Below are positions 1 through 8,807 of a stretch of 64,000 bases of DNA, in pieces (position 1 is the stretch's first letter; the number at the start of each line of letters is the position of its first letter). This stretch comes from Gemmatimonadaceae bacterium (lineage in GTDB: Bacteria; Gemmatimonadota; Gemmatimonadetes; Gemmatimonadales; Gemmatimonadaceae): NCBI GenBank assembly GCA_035633115.1, contig DASQFN010000047.1:476167-540166 (forward strand), written 5' to 3'. Position numbers and translations under genes: made by a program. A model generated the notes under the pieces. The model saw nothing but the letters and a program-made list of their open reading frames with translations, ran no database searches and was not told where the DNA came from.

Positions 1-832
1 CGGCATCCATCGGTGTGGTTGGCCGAACCGTCGCCTTTGGATCTGGAGTTGTCGATGGTTGTTCAGAACCCGAAACGGGCTTTGTGACTTTTGAAATCTT
101 ACGATTACTATCCTCAGCGCGCGTTTCGTCTTGCGAGATCGGTCGCGCAGTTTCCGTTATCGGTAAAGCTGCAGCTCGTTCACCCTGCACGCCAAGAATA
201 GAGAAAGTGAAAAGGTAGTCGTTCGTAAATCCTTCAATTTGCAATGGGAGCAGTAGTTTTACGCTCTTTCCGGTATATCGTTCTCGGAGGTCCGACAGAA
301 TCGCCTCTCGATTCGCAGAAACCATTGGCGGACGGGGGAGAAAAGGAGATGTGTGCCACCCACCGTAAGCGCCTGAGGAGTACGTAACGTTCGAAGTAGG
401 AACGACGATGTCGGTAACAAAGCCCTTTGCTACTACGACAGTGGGCGGTTGCGAACTGTTTCGATCCACATACTTGACGCCGGAGTGTAGTACTCGCCCG
501 CTTTCTCCAGCCGGATCAACGATCGCAGCGTCATCCCACACAATCCGGATAGAGTGAAGAGTCTTGTTCTCGAGCCGGAATGCAAAACCATCGGTGATGG
601 GTGCGAGCGTAATTCGCACCAACGAATCATCGAACGTGAATTTTGTCTTACCACTGTCGGAAATCACGGCCAAATGCTCACGCCCATAACGTTGTTGGGC
701 CGTTGCTGGCCGTTGAACTGACATAAGTCTTAAGGAGTAATCAGGCCGTTCGGGAATCAGCGAGGCGCACCCTGCGGACAAAGCGAACGCAGCGAAGGGC
801 GCAGAACGAAGGGCTAAGCGCGAGAACGTCAA
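1..832 (-). CDS. Partial lipoprotein of unknown function (runs off the left edge)
   Basis: An open frame on the minus strand continues past position 1, so the C-terminus is missing. I take the TTG at 832 as start because it gives a short basic N-terminus, a hydrophobic stretch and a lipobox-like ALSAGC with Cys at residue 22. An in-frame ATG at 871 would give a longer, less typical signal. The mature part is rich in beta-prone residues, then becomes Ser/Thr/Pro/Lys-rich near the left edge (many Thr-Pro pairs), like a linker. No family is recognised. The region is clearly less GC-rich than the genes to its right, which fits horizontal transfer. Inference: an outer-membrane or periplasm-facing lipoprotein. 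Confidence 0.6.
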   Translation of the reverse strand, partial: MTFSRLALRSAPFAAFALSAGCASLIPERPDYSLRLMSVQRPATAQQRYGREHLAVISDSGKTKFTFDDSLVRITLAPITDGFAFRLENKTLHSIRIVWDDAAIVDPAGESGRVLHSGVKYVDRNSSQPPTVVVAKGFVTDIVVPTSNVTYSSGAYGGWHTSPFLPRPPMVSANREAILSDLRERYTGKSVKLLLPLQIEGFTNDYLFTFSILGVQGERAAALPITETARPISQDETRAEDSNRKISKVTKPVSGSEQPSTTPDPKATVRPTTPMDA

Positions 833-1053
833 TGCTAGCCAGCGGATGGCGACGACTTTTCTCGACCACATCGGGGGCACTCTGGAGTTCGTGGCGGAGG
901 CCTAATATTGCCACTGCCAATATTGGCGCCCCGGGCGCGGGGCCGCTACTCGCGCGCATTCTTTGCGGGTCACGGCGGGCCACTGGGTCAAATGCATTTC
1001 CCTAAGTGCCAACGCCGCACTATGAAACAGCGCCTTCAAAGTAAGGCGGGTTT

Positions 1054-1095
1054 GGTTTAGGAAACCGCTGCTCTATCCACCTGAGCTACGGGACG
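1054..1095 (-). pseudogene. Truncated tRNA-Arg(CCU), 5' part only
   Basis: On the minus strand the 5' acceptor strand, the D arm (GCTC...GAGC) and an anticodon loop TTCCTAA (anticodon CCU) are all present. The 3' anticodon stem keeps only ACC, then tRNA similarity stops. No variable loop, T arm or acceptor 3' strand follows in the next kilobase. The break in the anticodon stem is where tyrosine recombinases often cross over. The lower-GC lipoprotein gene lies directly on the broken side. It is probably an attachment-site remnant and not a functional tRNA. Confidence 0.6.
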
Positions 1096-1155
1096 AAGCG
1101 GGCTGCGGTGAATTCTAACCAATTTTCAAAACGGAACGATCCCGGTTGCGTCGAT

Positions 1156-1422
1156 CTATCGGACAGCGAAAGGAGCTTTGAGGTCGTCCAGTGACGATAG
1201 CTCCTCGACCGTCGAAACTTCAGCTCCATCGGGTCCCTGACGAACCACGCGCGAGAACTCATCCAGATTCTTCTGCTCTCCGGAGGCGGCGACTTCAACG
1301 CTTCCGTCGGGATGGTTCGCCACCCACCCCGCGACACCGAGTCTTCGCGCATGAACGCGGACGAACCATCGGAACCCGACTCCCTGCACGCGACCGCGAA
1401 GGCGGAGGCGTATCGATGGCAC
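1156..1422 (-). CDS. acyP: Acylphosphatase
   Basis: An 88-residue protein of the usual acylphosphatase length, which hydrolyses carboxyl-phosphate bonds in the cytoplasm. It has the phosphate-binding signature GRVQGVGFR at residues 10-18 (catalytic Arg18) and the GWVANHPDG motif at 32-40 with catalytic Asn36. The start is GTG at 1422, preceded by AGAGGG at about 8 nt; the open frame extends further upstream but that part lies inside the preceding gene. It is the last gene of a leftward operon after surE, pcm and an unknown acidic protein, and lies 4 nt downstream of the latter. Confidence 0.88.
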   Translation of the reverse strand: MPSIRLRLRGRVQGVGFRWFVRVHARRLGVAGWVANHPDGSVEVAASGEQKNLDEFSRVVRQGPDGAEVSTVEELSSLDDLKAPFAVR

Positions 1423-1426
1423 GTGC

Positions 1427-2062
1427 CTACCCTCTGTTTCGCAGCAGAGACGCGAATGCCGCAACGATGGCCGCCTCGGGCGGGCTGCCTCTGAACTGGT
1501 GAAGCGACAGCTCACCGGATCGGATCCTTCGAGCGATTTCGACGAGCGCTGCGGCAACTTCATCTTCGCGCAGATGTGTGGACGTGTCAGCCGGTGCATG
1601 CCGACCCGCATCCCAGTTCGTCGTAGACCACGCCGCGTGCGCTTCCGCCGCTTCAGGTACGGGCGCGCCGAGTGAAGCAAGTCCACTCCAATCGTAGGAT
1701 TGCCAGTCACCCTCCGCCCAGCCTTCGCTATCCGTCTCCCCCAAGTGCTGATTCGCAACGCTGCCTGCCGCCTTCGCGGAGTTCGGATGTACTGCCAGCG
1801 GCACGTCAGGTTCAAGCAGAAACTCATCGATAGACGGCAGATCATCCACGAAGCGATCGATCGACGGCAGGCTTTCCGACGAATCGAACGCAAAACCTTC
1901 CGTCGCAAGCGCGTCCGAAGATTCGAGGAAATCCGCAAAATCGGTCTCGTCTGCGGGAGCCTCGGCGGCCATGTGCGGCGTCGCGCCACGCCCCGGATCC
2001 GGCTTCGCGAATGGCGGATGCAGTCTCTGGCGGTGCTCGCTCTGTCCCGGCGATGTCGGCAT
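1427..2062 (-). CDS. Acidic protein of unknown function
   Basis: A 211-residue protein starting 5 nt after the pcm stop and ending 4 nt before acyP, so it sits inside the operon. It is very rich in Asp, Glu, Ser and Ala. It contains a tandem LPSIDRFVDD / LPSIDEFLLE repeat near residues 65-84 and ends in a predicted helix (about 166-211). No signal peptide, membrane segment or catalytic motif is visible. An alternative start is Met31 (MAAEAPADE), which would remove a basic stretch. I do not recognise the family. The central part looks disordered, and the repeat could be a short interaction motif. Confidence 0.6.
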   Translation of the reverse strand: MPTSPGQSEHRQRLHPPFAKPDPGRGATPHMAAEAPADETDFADFLESSDALATEGFAFDSSESLPSIDRFVDDLPSIDEFLLEPDVPLAVHPNSAKAAGSVANQHLGETDSEGWAEGDWQSYDWSGLASLGAPVPEAAEAHAAWSTTNWDAGRHAPADTSTHLREDEVAAALVEIARRIRSGELSLHQFRGSPPEAAIVAAFASLLRNRG

Positions 2063-2067
2063 CTCCG

Positions 2068-2727
2068 TCAGCTCTCCCAGCTGTGCTTGCCGACCAGTGG
2101 CACAAACCGCACCGGCGCGAGATCCTTTTGCTCGAGCTGGCCGTCCCTGCGAGTGAAGAGCTGCAGCACCTGCTCATCGCGCCCGCCGAGCGGAATGAGA
2201 AGTCGTCCACCCTCCCCCAGCTGCTCGATGTACGCCGGCGGAACTACCGGGGCTGCAGCTCCGACGAGTATCGCGTCGTACGGCGCGAACTGCGGCCATC
2301 CGAGCGTGCCGTCGCCCAGCATGAACGAGACATTCGTTATGCCAACCTGCTGCAGCACCTCGCGCGCACGCTCGAGCAGCGGAGCAATTCGCTCTATGCT
2401 GAATACCTGCGACGCAAGCTTGCCGAGCAGCGCGGTCTGGTACCCCGAGCCGGTGCCGATCTCGAGAACACGCTCGCTGCCCGTCAGCTCGAGAACCTCG
2501 AGATAACGGGCATGAATGGAGGGCTGCGAGATCGTCTGCCCGCTGCCGATTGGAAGCGCCGAATCCTCGTAAGCGCGATGCCGCACGGCACTCGGCACAA
2601 AGACGTGCCGCGGGATCTCGTCGATCGCATGCAGAACCGCGAGGTCGCGAATCCCCTGATCCTGCAGCACCGAAACGAGTCGCCGCCGCGCGCCACGATA
2701 CTCCTGTGCCTCTATAGCTCCTGCCAC
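2068..2727 (-). CDS. pcm: Protein-L-isoaspartate O-methyltransferase
   Basis: Uses S-adenosylmethionine to methylate L-isoaspartyl residues so that damaged proteins can be repaired. The 219-residue protein has the PCMT substrate loop GQTISQP (63-69) and SAM motif I, EIGTGSGYQT (89-98). Its length is normal for the family. The start is GTG at 2727, preceded by GGAG, and overlaps the end of surE by 16 nt. The surE-pcm pairing is a classic stress and repair arrangement in diderm bacteria. Confidence 0.93.
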   Translation of the reverse strand: MAGAIEAQEYRGARRRLVSVLQDQGIRDLAVLHAIDEIPRHVFVPSAVRHRAYEDSALPIGSGQTISQPSIHARYLEVLELTGSERVLEIGTGSGYQTALLGKLASQVFSIERIAPLLERAREVLQQVGITNVSFMLGDGTLGWPQFAPYDAILVGAAAPVVPPAYIEQLGEGGRLLIPLGGRDEQVLQLFTRRDGQLEQKDLAPVRFVPLVGKHSWES

Positions 2728-3473
2728 CAGTTCTCCGGCGACTCCAGCATCGCGTGGTGTGTGACGTCGAGGTGCAATGGCGTCACTGAAATGTAGCCTT
2801 CCTCTACAGCGCGGAAGTCGGAGTCCTCATGTCCCGACCATTCGATCGACCCGCCGCCGATCCAGAAGATTGGCCGGCCCCACGGATCCTGCATCTTCGT
2901 GATCGAATCGGAATAGACCCGCCGGCCGAGCCTGGTAAGCTTGACGCCTTTGATCTGCTCTCCATGCACCGGCGGAAGATTGATGTTCAAAAGAGTGTTA
3001 GGCGGGAACGCACGCAAATTGAAAATGTGTCGCAGCAGCCGGGTGAGCGGCTCGATCTGATTGTTGAGCATGCTCGTGTCGGCGCGCAGATCGCCGCCCG
3101 CGAACGAGATAGCTATGGACGGAATCCCGATGGAGATGCCCTCCATCGCTGCAGCGACCGTGCCCGAGTAAAGCACATCTTCGCCCATGTTCTGGCCGTG
3201 ATTGATGCCGCTCAGAATGAAATCCGGCCGCTCTTCCATCAGCGCTTCGACCGCGAGCATCACGCAGTCCGTGGGAGTGCCGTCCACCTGCCAGCGCTTC
3301 TCTTCCCTGAGAATCGGTCTGACCGGATGGTGAAGCGTCAGGGAATGGCTTGTAGCGCTCTGCTCCCGGTCAGGCGCGACAACGGTTACATCACCGAGTG
3401 GCTCAGCCGCTGCCACGAGGCATGCGAGGCCGTGCGCGAGTATTCCATCATCATTCGTGCAGAGTACTCGCAT
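2712..3473 (-). CDS. surE: 5'/3'-nucleotidase SurE
   Basis: A metal-dependent nucleoside monophosphate phosphatase involved in survival under stress. The 253-residue sequence begins with the metal-binding TNDDG motif (residues 6-10), followed by the APDREQSATSHSLT loop and the SGINHGQNMG...YSGTVAAAMEG block, all hallmarks of SurE. It shares one base with the upstream glycosyltransferase (stop and start at 3473) and overlaps pcm downstream. Confidence 0.95.
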   Translation of the reverse strand: MRVLCTNDDGILAHGLACLVAAAEPLGDVTVVAPDREQSATSHSLTLHHPVRPILREEKRWQVDGTPTDCVMLAVEALMEERPDFILSGINHGQNMGEDVLYSGTVAAAMEGISIGIPSIAISFAGGDLRADTSMLNNQIEPLTRLLRHIFNLRAFPPNTLLNINLPPVHGEQIKGVKLTRLGRRVYSDSITKMQDPWGRPIFWIGGGSIEWSGHEDSDFRAVEEGYISVTPLHLDVTHHAMLESPENWWQEL

Positions 3474-4186
3474 CAGACCTCGTCGGGGTGCGAGAGCGGA
3501 CGCTTCACTCCGCGCCGGAATGCTCCTGCGCGGTGCTTCCAGAGCACTCCGATCACGAGCATCGCGTCGCGGAATTCGCGGAAATAACTCGCCGAGCCGT
3601 AGATCGTGGAGATTGGAACGTTGGTGATGCTGAAGCCTGCGTGAGCCGCGCGAATGATGAAATCGGTCTCGAATTCATACCGGTCGCCCTCGGCGTGCAC
3701 GGCTGACAACACCTCACGCCTGATTCCTCTATAGCCCGACTGGCTGTCCCGGACCGCGCCGCCCGAGACCATCCGAGTTGCCGCACTCGACATGAAATTC
3801 GCGATGCGGCGGTGGCGAGGGACGTGCTCGCCCGACAGGTCGCGCGTTCCAATGGCGATGTGAGAAACGTCGAGTGCTTTGAGAATCGATGGGGCGAATG
3901 CCGGGTCGTGCTGGCCATCGGAGTCGATGGTCAGCACAGCGCGGCAATCAGTCTCCAAAGCTGCCGCGAAGGCAGCTCGAAGCGCGGCTCCCTTTCCGCG
4001 ATTCTCCGGAAAGTCGATCGTCTCATCGCAGATATAACGCAGCAATGCGGCGGTGCCATCCGCTGAGCCGTCGTTGACTCCGATGATCGACGCACGCGGC
4101 AACGCCTCACGGAGACCCTTGATGACAGGTCCTACGGTCTTCTCCGCGTTGAACGCCGGAACGATGACTGCGATCGGCTCGATCAT
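3473..4186 (-). CDS. Family 2 glycosyltransferase (DPM1-like)
   Basis: A 237-residue GT-A fold enzyme with the N-terminal IVPAFNAE motif (8-15), NDGSADGT (38-45), ENRGKGAALR (61-70) and the DXD-type TIDSDGQHD (87-94). No membrane helices are evident, so it is probably a cytoplasmic or membrane-associated transferase that moves a nucleotide sugar onto a lipid phosphate or another acceptor. It overlaps the upstream MerR-family gene by 4 nt (ATGA). The substrate cannot be told from sequence; dolichyl-phosphate-mannose synthase-like enzymes are the nearest recognisable group. Confidence 0.85.
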   Translation of the reverse strand: MIEPIAVIVPAFNAEKTVGPVIKGLREALPRASIIGVNDGSADGTAALLRYICDETIDFPENRGKGAALRAAFAAALETDCRAVLTIDSDGQHDPAFAPSILKALDVSHIAIGTRDLSGEHVPRHRRIANFMSSAATRMVSGGAVRDSQSGYRGIRREVLSAVHAEGDRYEFETDFIIRAAHAGFSITNVPISTIYGSASYFREFRDAMLVIGVLWKHRAGAFRRGVKRPLSHPDEV

Positions 4187-4548
4187 TCGATTTCCGGTTC
4201 TCCGTCAATTGCCGCCAGTATCGCTTCCAGATCGGATTCCATGGACTCCACCGTCTGCGAGTCGAGTGCCGCGCGCGCCACAGAGCGCAATTCGCCGCTT
4301 TTTCTGTACTCGTCGATCTTCTGGCGGGCGCCGTCGATCGTGTATTTCTCGGTGTACAGCAGCTGGCGAACGAGCATTATCAGCTCGATCTCCCGCCGCT
4401 GGTAGACGCGGTTTCCCGAGCGATTCTTTGCGGGGTGCAGAAATCGGAACTGACTCTCCCAGTATCGAAGCACATGCGGTTTGAGATCGGTGAGATTGCA
4501 GACGTCACCCATCGAAAAGAATTCGCGGACCGGCTCGGCAGATGGCAT
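4183..4548 (-). CDS. MerR-family transcriptional regulator
   Basis: A 121-residue protein with an N-terminal winged helix-turn-helix typical of MerR: FSMGDVCNLTDLKPHVLRYW followed by NRSGNRVYQRREIELI (about residues 11-57). A helical dimerisation tail follows. There is no obvious metal-binding Cys cluster or ligand domain, as in many short, housekeeping-linked MerR proteins. The start shares one base with the gpsA stop (TGATG). The sequence does not show its target; the lipid and translation genes next to it are candidates. Confidence 0.85.
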   Translation of the reverse strand: MPSAEPVREFFSMGDVCNLTDLKPHVLRYWESQFRFLHPAKNRSGNRVYQRREIELIMLVRQLLYTEKYTIDGARQKIDEYRKSGELRSVARAALDSQTVESMESDLEAILAAIDGEPEIE

Positions 4549-5543
4549 CAGTCGCTCTCCGATCTCAGCTCACGCGTCATCAGCGATCCGATCGCATCGC
4601 GCGGAGGATGGCCCTCGAACAACACACGGTAAACGGCATCGACAATCGGCATTTCCACTCCCTCCCGCGCTGCGAGTGCGCGCGCGCTTCGTGTTGTAAT
4701 CACACCTTCGGCAACCGTCTCCTTCCCGGCAAGCACTTCCTCGAGCGAGGCGCCTCGACCCATCTCCACTCCAACACTCCGGTTCCGGCTCAGGGTCCCG
4801 GTACACGTGAGAACCAGATCGCCCATCCCCGCCAGCCCGGCCAGCGTTGTGGCTTCCGCGCCGAGACGAGTTCCGAGTCGTGTCATCTCGGCGAGGCCGC
4901 GGGTGATCAACGCCGCTCGCGCGTTGAAGCCCAGGCCCAATCCTTCAGCGATACCCGTCGCGACAGCCATGACGTTTTTCAGAGCACCGCCTATCTCCAC
5001 GCCCGTCACGTCACTGTGCGTGTACGCCCGGAAATCAGTGGCGCTGAAGGTTTGCTGCGCGAATCTCGCGGCTTCAGCATCGGCGGACGCGACAACCACG
5101 GCTGTCGGTTGTCGATTCGCAACCTCCACTGCGAAGCTCGGGCCCGAAAGTGCAACGACTGTCGAGTCCGCGACTTCGGCAGAAATCACGTCTGTCATGA
5201 GGGCCAGCGACTCTGCCTCGATGCCCTTCGATGCGACTACGATCGGCACGCGCGCCGGGAACGCATCACGGGCGCTGCGCACGATAGGACGTAATACGTG
5301 TGACGGAGTCGCAACTGTCACGAGCTCAGCGCCGTCTACTGCATCCGCCACGTCAGCCCAGGCCGTCACGTCTGCGCTCAGCTTGTGTCCGCTCAGAAAG
5401 CGACGATTCTCGTGGGACCGGTTTATCGTCTCGACGACGTCCCACTCGTACGCCCATAGCCGGACGGGATGGCCATTCCGAGCGAGCAGGTCGGCAAGCG
5501 CGGTTCCCCAGGCCCCAGCACCGAGCACGGCGCATCGAGTCAC
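4548..5543 (-). CDS. gpsA: Glycerol-3-phosphate dehydrogenase [NAD(P)+]
   Basis: Reduces dihydroxyacetone phosphate to sn-glycerol-3-phosphate, the first committed step toward phospholipids. The 331-residue protein opens with the Rossmann motif GAGAWGT (8-14). It then carries the family signature GGALKNVMAVATGIAEGL with the catalytic Lys, the NARAALITRGLAEMTRLG block, and the C-terminal MPIVDAVYRVLFEG. It directly follows plsY (4-nt overlap), so the enzyme making G3P is coupled to the enzyme acylating it. Confidence 0.96.
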   Translation of the reverse strand: MTRCAVLGAGAWGTALADLLARNGHPVRLWAYEWDVVETINRSHENRRFLSGHKLSADVTAWADVADAVDGAELVTVATPSHVLRPIVRSARDAFPARVPIVVASKGIEAESLALMTDVISAEVADSTVVALSGPSFAVEVANRQPTAVVVASADAEAARFAQQTFSATDFRAYTHSDVTGVEIGGALKNVMAVATGIAEGLGLGFNARAALITRGLAEMTRLGTRLGAEATTLAGLAGMGDLVLTCTGTLSRNRSVGVEMGRGASLEEVLAGKETVAEGVITTRSARALAAREGVEMPIVDAVYRVLFEGHPPRDAIGSLMTRELRSESD

Positions 5544-6157
5544 CTCGCGGGTGCCTCGACCTTACGTCCGAAACGCGGCTCCTCGCCGCGTCTGAGCCGC
5601 CCGATGTTCGCCCGGTGCGTCCAGACAACGAAAAACATCATCGCGAAGCTGACGATGAACAGCGGTGCTCGTGGTCCGGCCCAGAGGCACAACGCAATGG
5701 GGAGCGCGATGGCAGCGGCGAGCGAAGCAACGCTCACGATTCGTGTCAGTATGAGAGCCGCGGCGAAAACAAGAAGTGAGATCAGCGTGGGCAGCCACGC
5801 CAGTCCGAAAAAAACTCCACCTGCGGTGGCTACTCCCTTCCCGCCGCCCTTGCCCCGGAGGAAAATCGGCCGCACGTGTCCAGTCACGGCAGCGAGTCCG
5901 AAAGCAATCGCCCAGAGCTCGGGGTTCGACGTGGTCACAACCTTCGGGAGCAAAAGAACCGGCAGCAACCCCTTCAGCGTGTCACCAAGGTAGACCAGCC
6001 CGCCAACTCGCGGTCCGAGAACTCTCAGCGCGTTCGTTGCTCCGAGATTGCCCGAGCCATGTTCCCGCAGATCGATTCCACGCGCCTTGCCCGCGAGATA
6101 CGCGAACGGCACCGAGCCCGCGAGGTACGAGAGGAGAACCCCGAGAAGCGGATGCAC
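5540..6157 (-). CDS. plsY: Glycerol-3-phosphate acyltransferase PlsY
   Basis: An inner-membrane enzyme that transfers acyl groups from acyl-phosphate to glycerol-3-phosphate. The 205-residue protein has about five hydrophobic segments and the three conserved cytoplasmic motifs: SVPFAYL, GSGNLGATNALRVLG and GKGGGKGVATAGG. It starts immediately after the der stop codon and overlaps gpsA by 4 nt. Confidence 0.95.
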   Translation of the reverse strand: MHPLLGVLLSYLAGSVPFAYLAGKARGIDLREHGSGNLGATNALRVLGPRVGGLVYLGDTLKGLLPVLLLPKVVTTSNPELWAIAFGLAAVTGHVRPIFLRGKGGGKGVATAGGVFFGLAWLPTLISLLVFAAALILTRIVSVASLAAAIALPIALCLWAGPRAPLFIVSFAMMFFVVWTHRANIGRLRRGEEPRFGRKVEAPAR

Positions 6158-7465
6158 TTACGCGGATTTCCTCCGCATTACCACGCGAAGAGGATTTCCC
6201 GTGAATCCCCACGCCTCGCGAAAGCCGTTGTGCAGGTAGCGGATGTAATGCTCCTGCACGAGGTCGGGGTTGTTTCCAAAGACAGCGATCGTCGGCGGGG
6301 CCGTCTCGACCTGTGTCGCGTAATTGAGTTTCACTTCACGCCCTGACGCCTGGGGCGGCTGCTTCCGGGCAACAAGCGCCTCGAGCGTCGTGTTGACCTG
6401 CGAGGTTGTGATGCGCTTCTTCCGCTCGGCGTCGACATCGAGAATCACGCTCAGCAGCTTGGCGACACGCTGTCCGGAAAGCGCCGAGAGGAAGATGAAA
6501 GGAACGAATTTCAGAAATGGAGCTTTCGCCTCGCATTCGCGCTCGAAATCCCTCGCCGAGTTCGTCTCCTTTTCGGCGAGGTCCCACTTGTTGACGACAA
6601 TGATGAGCGCCCTCCCGGTTTCCCACGCGAGAGCCGCAATCTTCAGATCCTGATTGTGCAGCCCCTCGGTCGCGTCGATCACGAGCAGGCAGATGTCGGC
6701 ACGATCTATCGCGCGACGCGATCGCAGGGCCGAGTAAAACTCGATCCCGTCATCCACCCGCGACTGGCGGCGAAGTCCCGCCGTGTCGACGAAGATCATT
6801 CGGCGTCCGTGGTAGTTGAGCGGAGTGTCGATTGCATCCCTGGTCGTTCCGGCGATCTCGGAGACAACCAGGCGCTCCTCTCCGAGAATGCGGTTTACGA
6901 GGGATGATTTTCCGACATTCGGGCGACCTATGACGGCAACGCGCAGCGCATCCTCTTCCTCCGCGGGACTTTCCGGAATCGCTGCGGCGATGACATCGAG
7001 CAAGTCGCCCGAGTTCTTACCGTTCACGGCAGAGACCGGCAAAGGGTCTCCCGCGCCGAGCTCATAGAACTCGTAGTAGTCGGTGCTCGCCGGATCGTCC
7101 ACCTTGTTCGCGACGAGTAGCCATGCCTTGCGCGATTCGCGAAGCAGATGGAGAACTCGTGTGTCACTCGGATGCAGGCCTGCCTTTGCGTCGACCACCA
7201 TCAGCAGAAGGTCCGCCTCGCCTATCGCCTCGAGCACCTGGCGCTTGATCTCGACGTCCATCGGAATGTGCGGATCGTCGGTTAGGCCGCCGGTATCGAC
7301 CAGCCAGAACTTCCGCCGGTTCCACTCTGCGAGAGCGAAATGGCGGTCCCGCGTCGTTCCCGCTTCTTCGCTCACTATTGCGCTGTGATCGCCCACGATG
7401 CGGTTGAACAATGCCGATTTGCCGACGTTCGGCCTGCCGATGATCGCTACCACGGGAACGTTCAT
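6158..7465 (-). CDS. der: Ribosome-associated GTPase Der (EngA)
   Basis: A double-GTPase needed for 50S ribosome maturation. The 435-residue protein has two tandem G domains. The first has GRPNVGKS (10-17), DTGGL and NKVD; the second has another GRPNVGKSS, DTAGL and NKWD. A C-terminal KH-like domain ends in a basic tail. The length is normal for Der. It overlaps the upstream DUF512 gene by 4 nt, a pairing seen in many bacteria. Confidence 0.97.
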   Translation of the reverse strand: MNVPVVAIIGRPNVGKSALFNRIVGDHSAIVSEEAGTTRDRHFALAEWNRRKFWLVDTGGLTDDPHIPMDVEIKRQVLEAIGEADLLLMVVDAKAGLHPSDTRVLHLLRESRKAWLLVANKVDDPASTDYYEFYELGAGDPLPVSAVNGKNSGDLLDVIAAAIPESPAEEEDALRVAVIGRPNVGKSSLVNRILGEERLVVSEIAGTTRDAIDTPLNYHGRRMIFVDTAGLRRQSRVDDGIEFYSALRSRRAIDRADICLLVIDATEGLHNQDLKIAALAWETGRALIIVVNKWDLAEKETNSARDFERECEAKAPFLKFVPFIFLSALSGQRVAKLLSVILDVDAERKKRITTSQVNTTLEALVARKQPPQASGREVKLNYATQVETAPPTIAVFGNNPDLVQEHYIRYLHNGFREAWGFTGNPLRVVMRRKSA

Positions 7466-8748
7466 GCCGCCACCGCCTGCGCTTCGGCCAAGAGAACGTC
7501 GATGAAGTCGTACGACGGGTAAACCGGCATCGGCAGCGACCGACGCAGCTCCTCGAAGACGACATCGTCGAGAAAGATTCCGTCGTCGTTGATCGTTTCC
7601 GCGGGAATGAGTGCGATCGAGAGATCGTGACGATCAGCCAGCGCACCGCGGATGTCGGCACCCACGAGAAGTCCAGCCGTTGTGATCGTCGGCCCAAACA
7701 GCGAATTCTCGGCGACGATCACCTCGAAAGCAGCGCCTGTCGCGTTCTGCAGCTGCGCTATGAGCTCGGGCATAAGAGCGGCCATTCCCTTCCCCGTCAC
7801 CACTCCAATGCGCCTGCCATCCATTCGTGGCAGATCATCGACGCCGGCGGCGACCCTCGAGCGGAGCGAGGCGACCGCCCCGATGCCGTTCTCGATCTGC
7901 GAGAAATCTCCATAGTGATCAGCCGGTGGCAGCTCGCGCTCGGCCAGCAGATACAGCTCGTCCGAGCCGTAGACCCAGTTTTCTCCGCGCTCTCGCTGAG
8001 CTCGCTCGCTCCACCGCGCAACCCTTTCCAGGAGCTGACGGGCTGCAGCCGCATCCATGGGCTTGCCGGTGTAAAGATGAGAGAACTGCGTGATGCCCAC
8101 GGGAACTACTGCCGCAGAGATAACCGCGTCTCCGAGCTTCCATAGATCGCTCAGGGATTCCTCGAGTACATCTGCGTCATTCAAGCCGGGAACGACAACC
8201 ATCTGGCAGTGAAACTGAATGCCACCCTCGGCGAGGCGGGTCAGCTGCTCAACTATGTTGGGTACACGAGGATTGTTGAGAAGGACCTTCCGTGCCTCCC
8301 AGTTCGTCGCATGAACCGATACGTAGAGGGGAGACAGGCGATACTCGAGGATTCGCGCGATGTCCCGCTCCTTCACATTCGACAGCGTGGCGAAATTGCC
8401 GTACGTGAACGACAGCCGGTAGTCGTCGTCGCGGATGTAGAGGTTTCGGCGAAGTCCGACAGGAAGGCCTTCGATGAAGCAGAACTCGCATCGGTTGGCG
8501 CAGCGTCGCACCGTGGGCGGCTCGAGAGTGACACCGAGCTGCTCGCCCTCTGGCCGCTGGATCTCGTAGACGATTTCGTCGCCGTCGGGTTGCCTCGCTT
8601 CGACGAGAAGCTCGTCGTCGGCGGTCAGAAACTCCCAGTCCAGAAAGTCGTGCAGGTCGCGGCCGTTCACCGAGATCAGCTCCGTTCCGACTTCGATACC
8701 GAGCTCGTCGGCGATACTGTCCGGCAGGACGCGGGCGACTTTAACCAT
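7462..8748 (-). CDS. DUF512 radical-SAM protein with PDZ-like N-terminus
   Basis: A 428-residue protein. The N-terminus (about 1-65) looks like a PDZ domain (VLPDSIADELGIEVGTELISVNG). It is followed by a CxxxCxxC cluster in RRCANRCEFCFIEGLP, expected to bind the radical-SAM 4Fe-4S centre, and the DUF512 region in the C-terminal half. Length and layout match the family conserved next to der in Gram-positives and others. The reaction is not established. The start ATG at 8748 lies in an AT-rich upstream stretch that could hold the promoter of the operon running down to acyP. Confidence 0.88.
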   Translation of the reverse strand: MVKVARVLPDSIADELGIEVGTELISVNGRDLHDFLDWEFLTADDELLVEARQPDGDEIVYEIQRPEGEQLGVTLEPPTVRRCANRCEFCFIEGLPVGLRRNLYIRDDDYRLSFTYGNFATLSNVKERDIARILEYRLSPLYVSVHATNWEARKVLLNNPRVPNIVEQLTRLAEGGIQFHCQMVVVPGLNDADVLEESLSDLWKLGDAVISAAVVPVGITQFSHLYTGKPMDAAAARQLLERVARWSERAQRERGENWVYGSDELYLLAERELPPADHYGDFSQIENGIGAVASLRSRVAAGVDDLPRMDGRRIGVVTGKGMAALMPELIAQLQNATGAAFEVIVAENSLFGPTITTAGLLVGADIRGALADRHDLSIALIPAETINDDGIFLDDVVFEELRRSLPMPVYPSYDFIDVLLAEAQAVAA

Positions 8749-8807
8749 AGCTAAAGTAATTTAGAGATATAGCCGCCGAACACAAGGAATTGCCTAATGT
8801 TAGCTCG

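Noticed and set aside
871..1095. The break in the tRNA-Arg anticodon stem was considered as a group I intron insertion.
   Set aside because: Bacterial group I introns do occur in this anticodon, but no 3' exon is found downstream within the visible kilobase, and the following sequence holds a lipoprotein gene.
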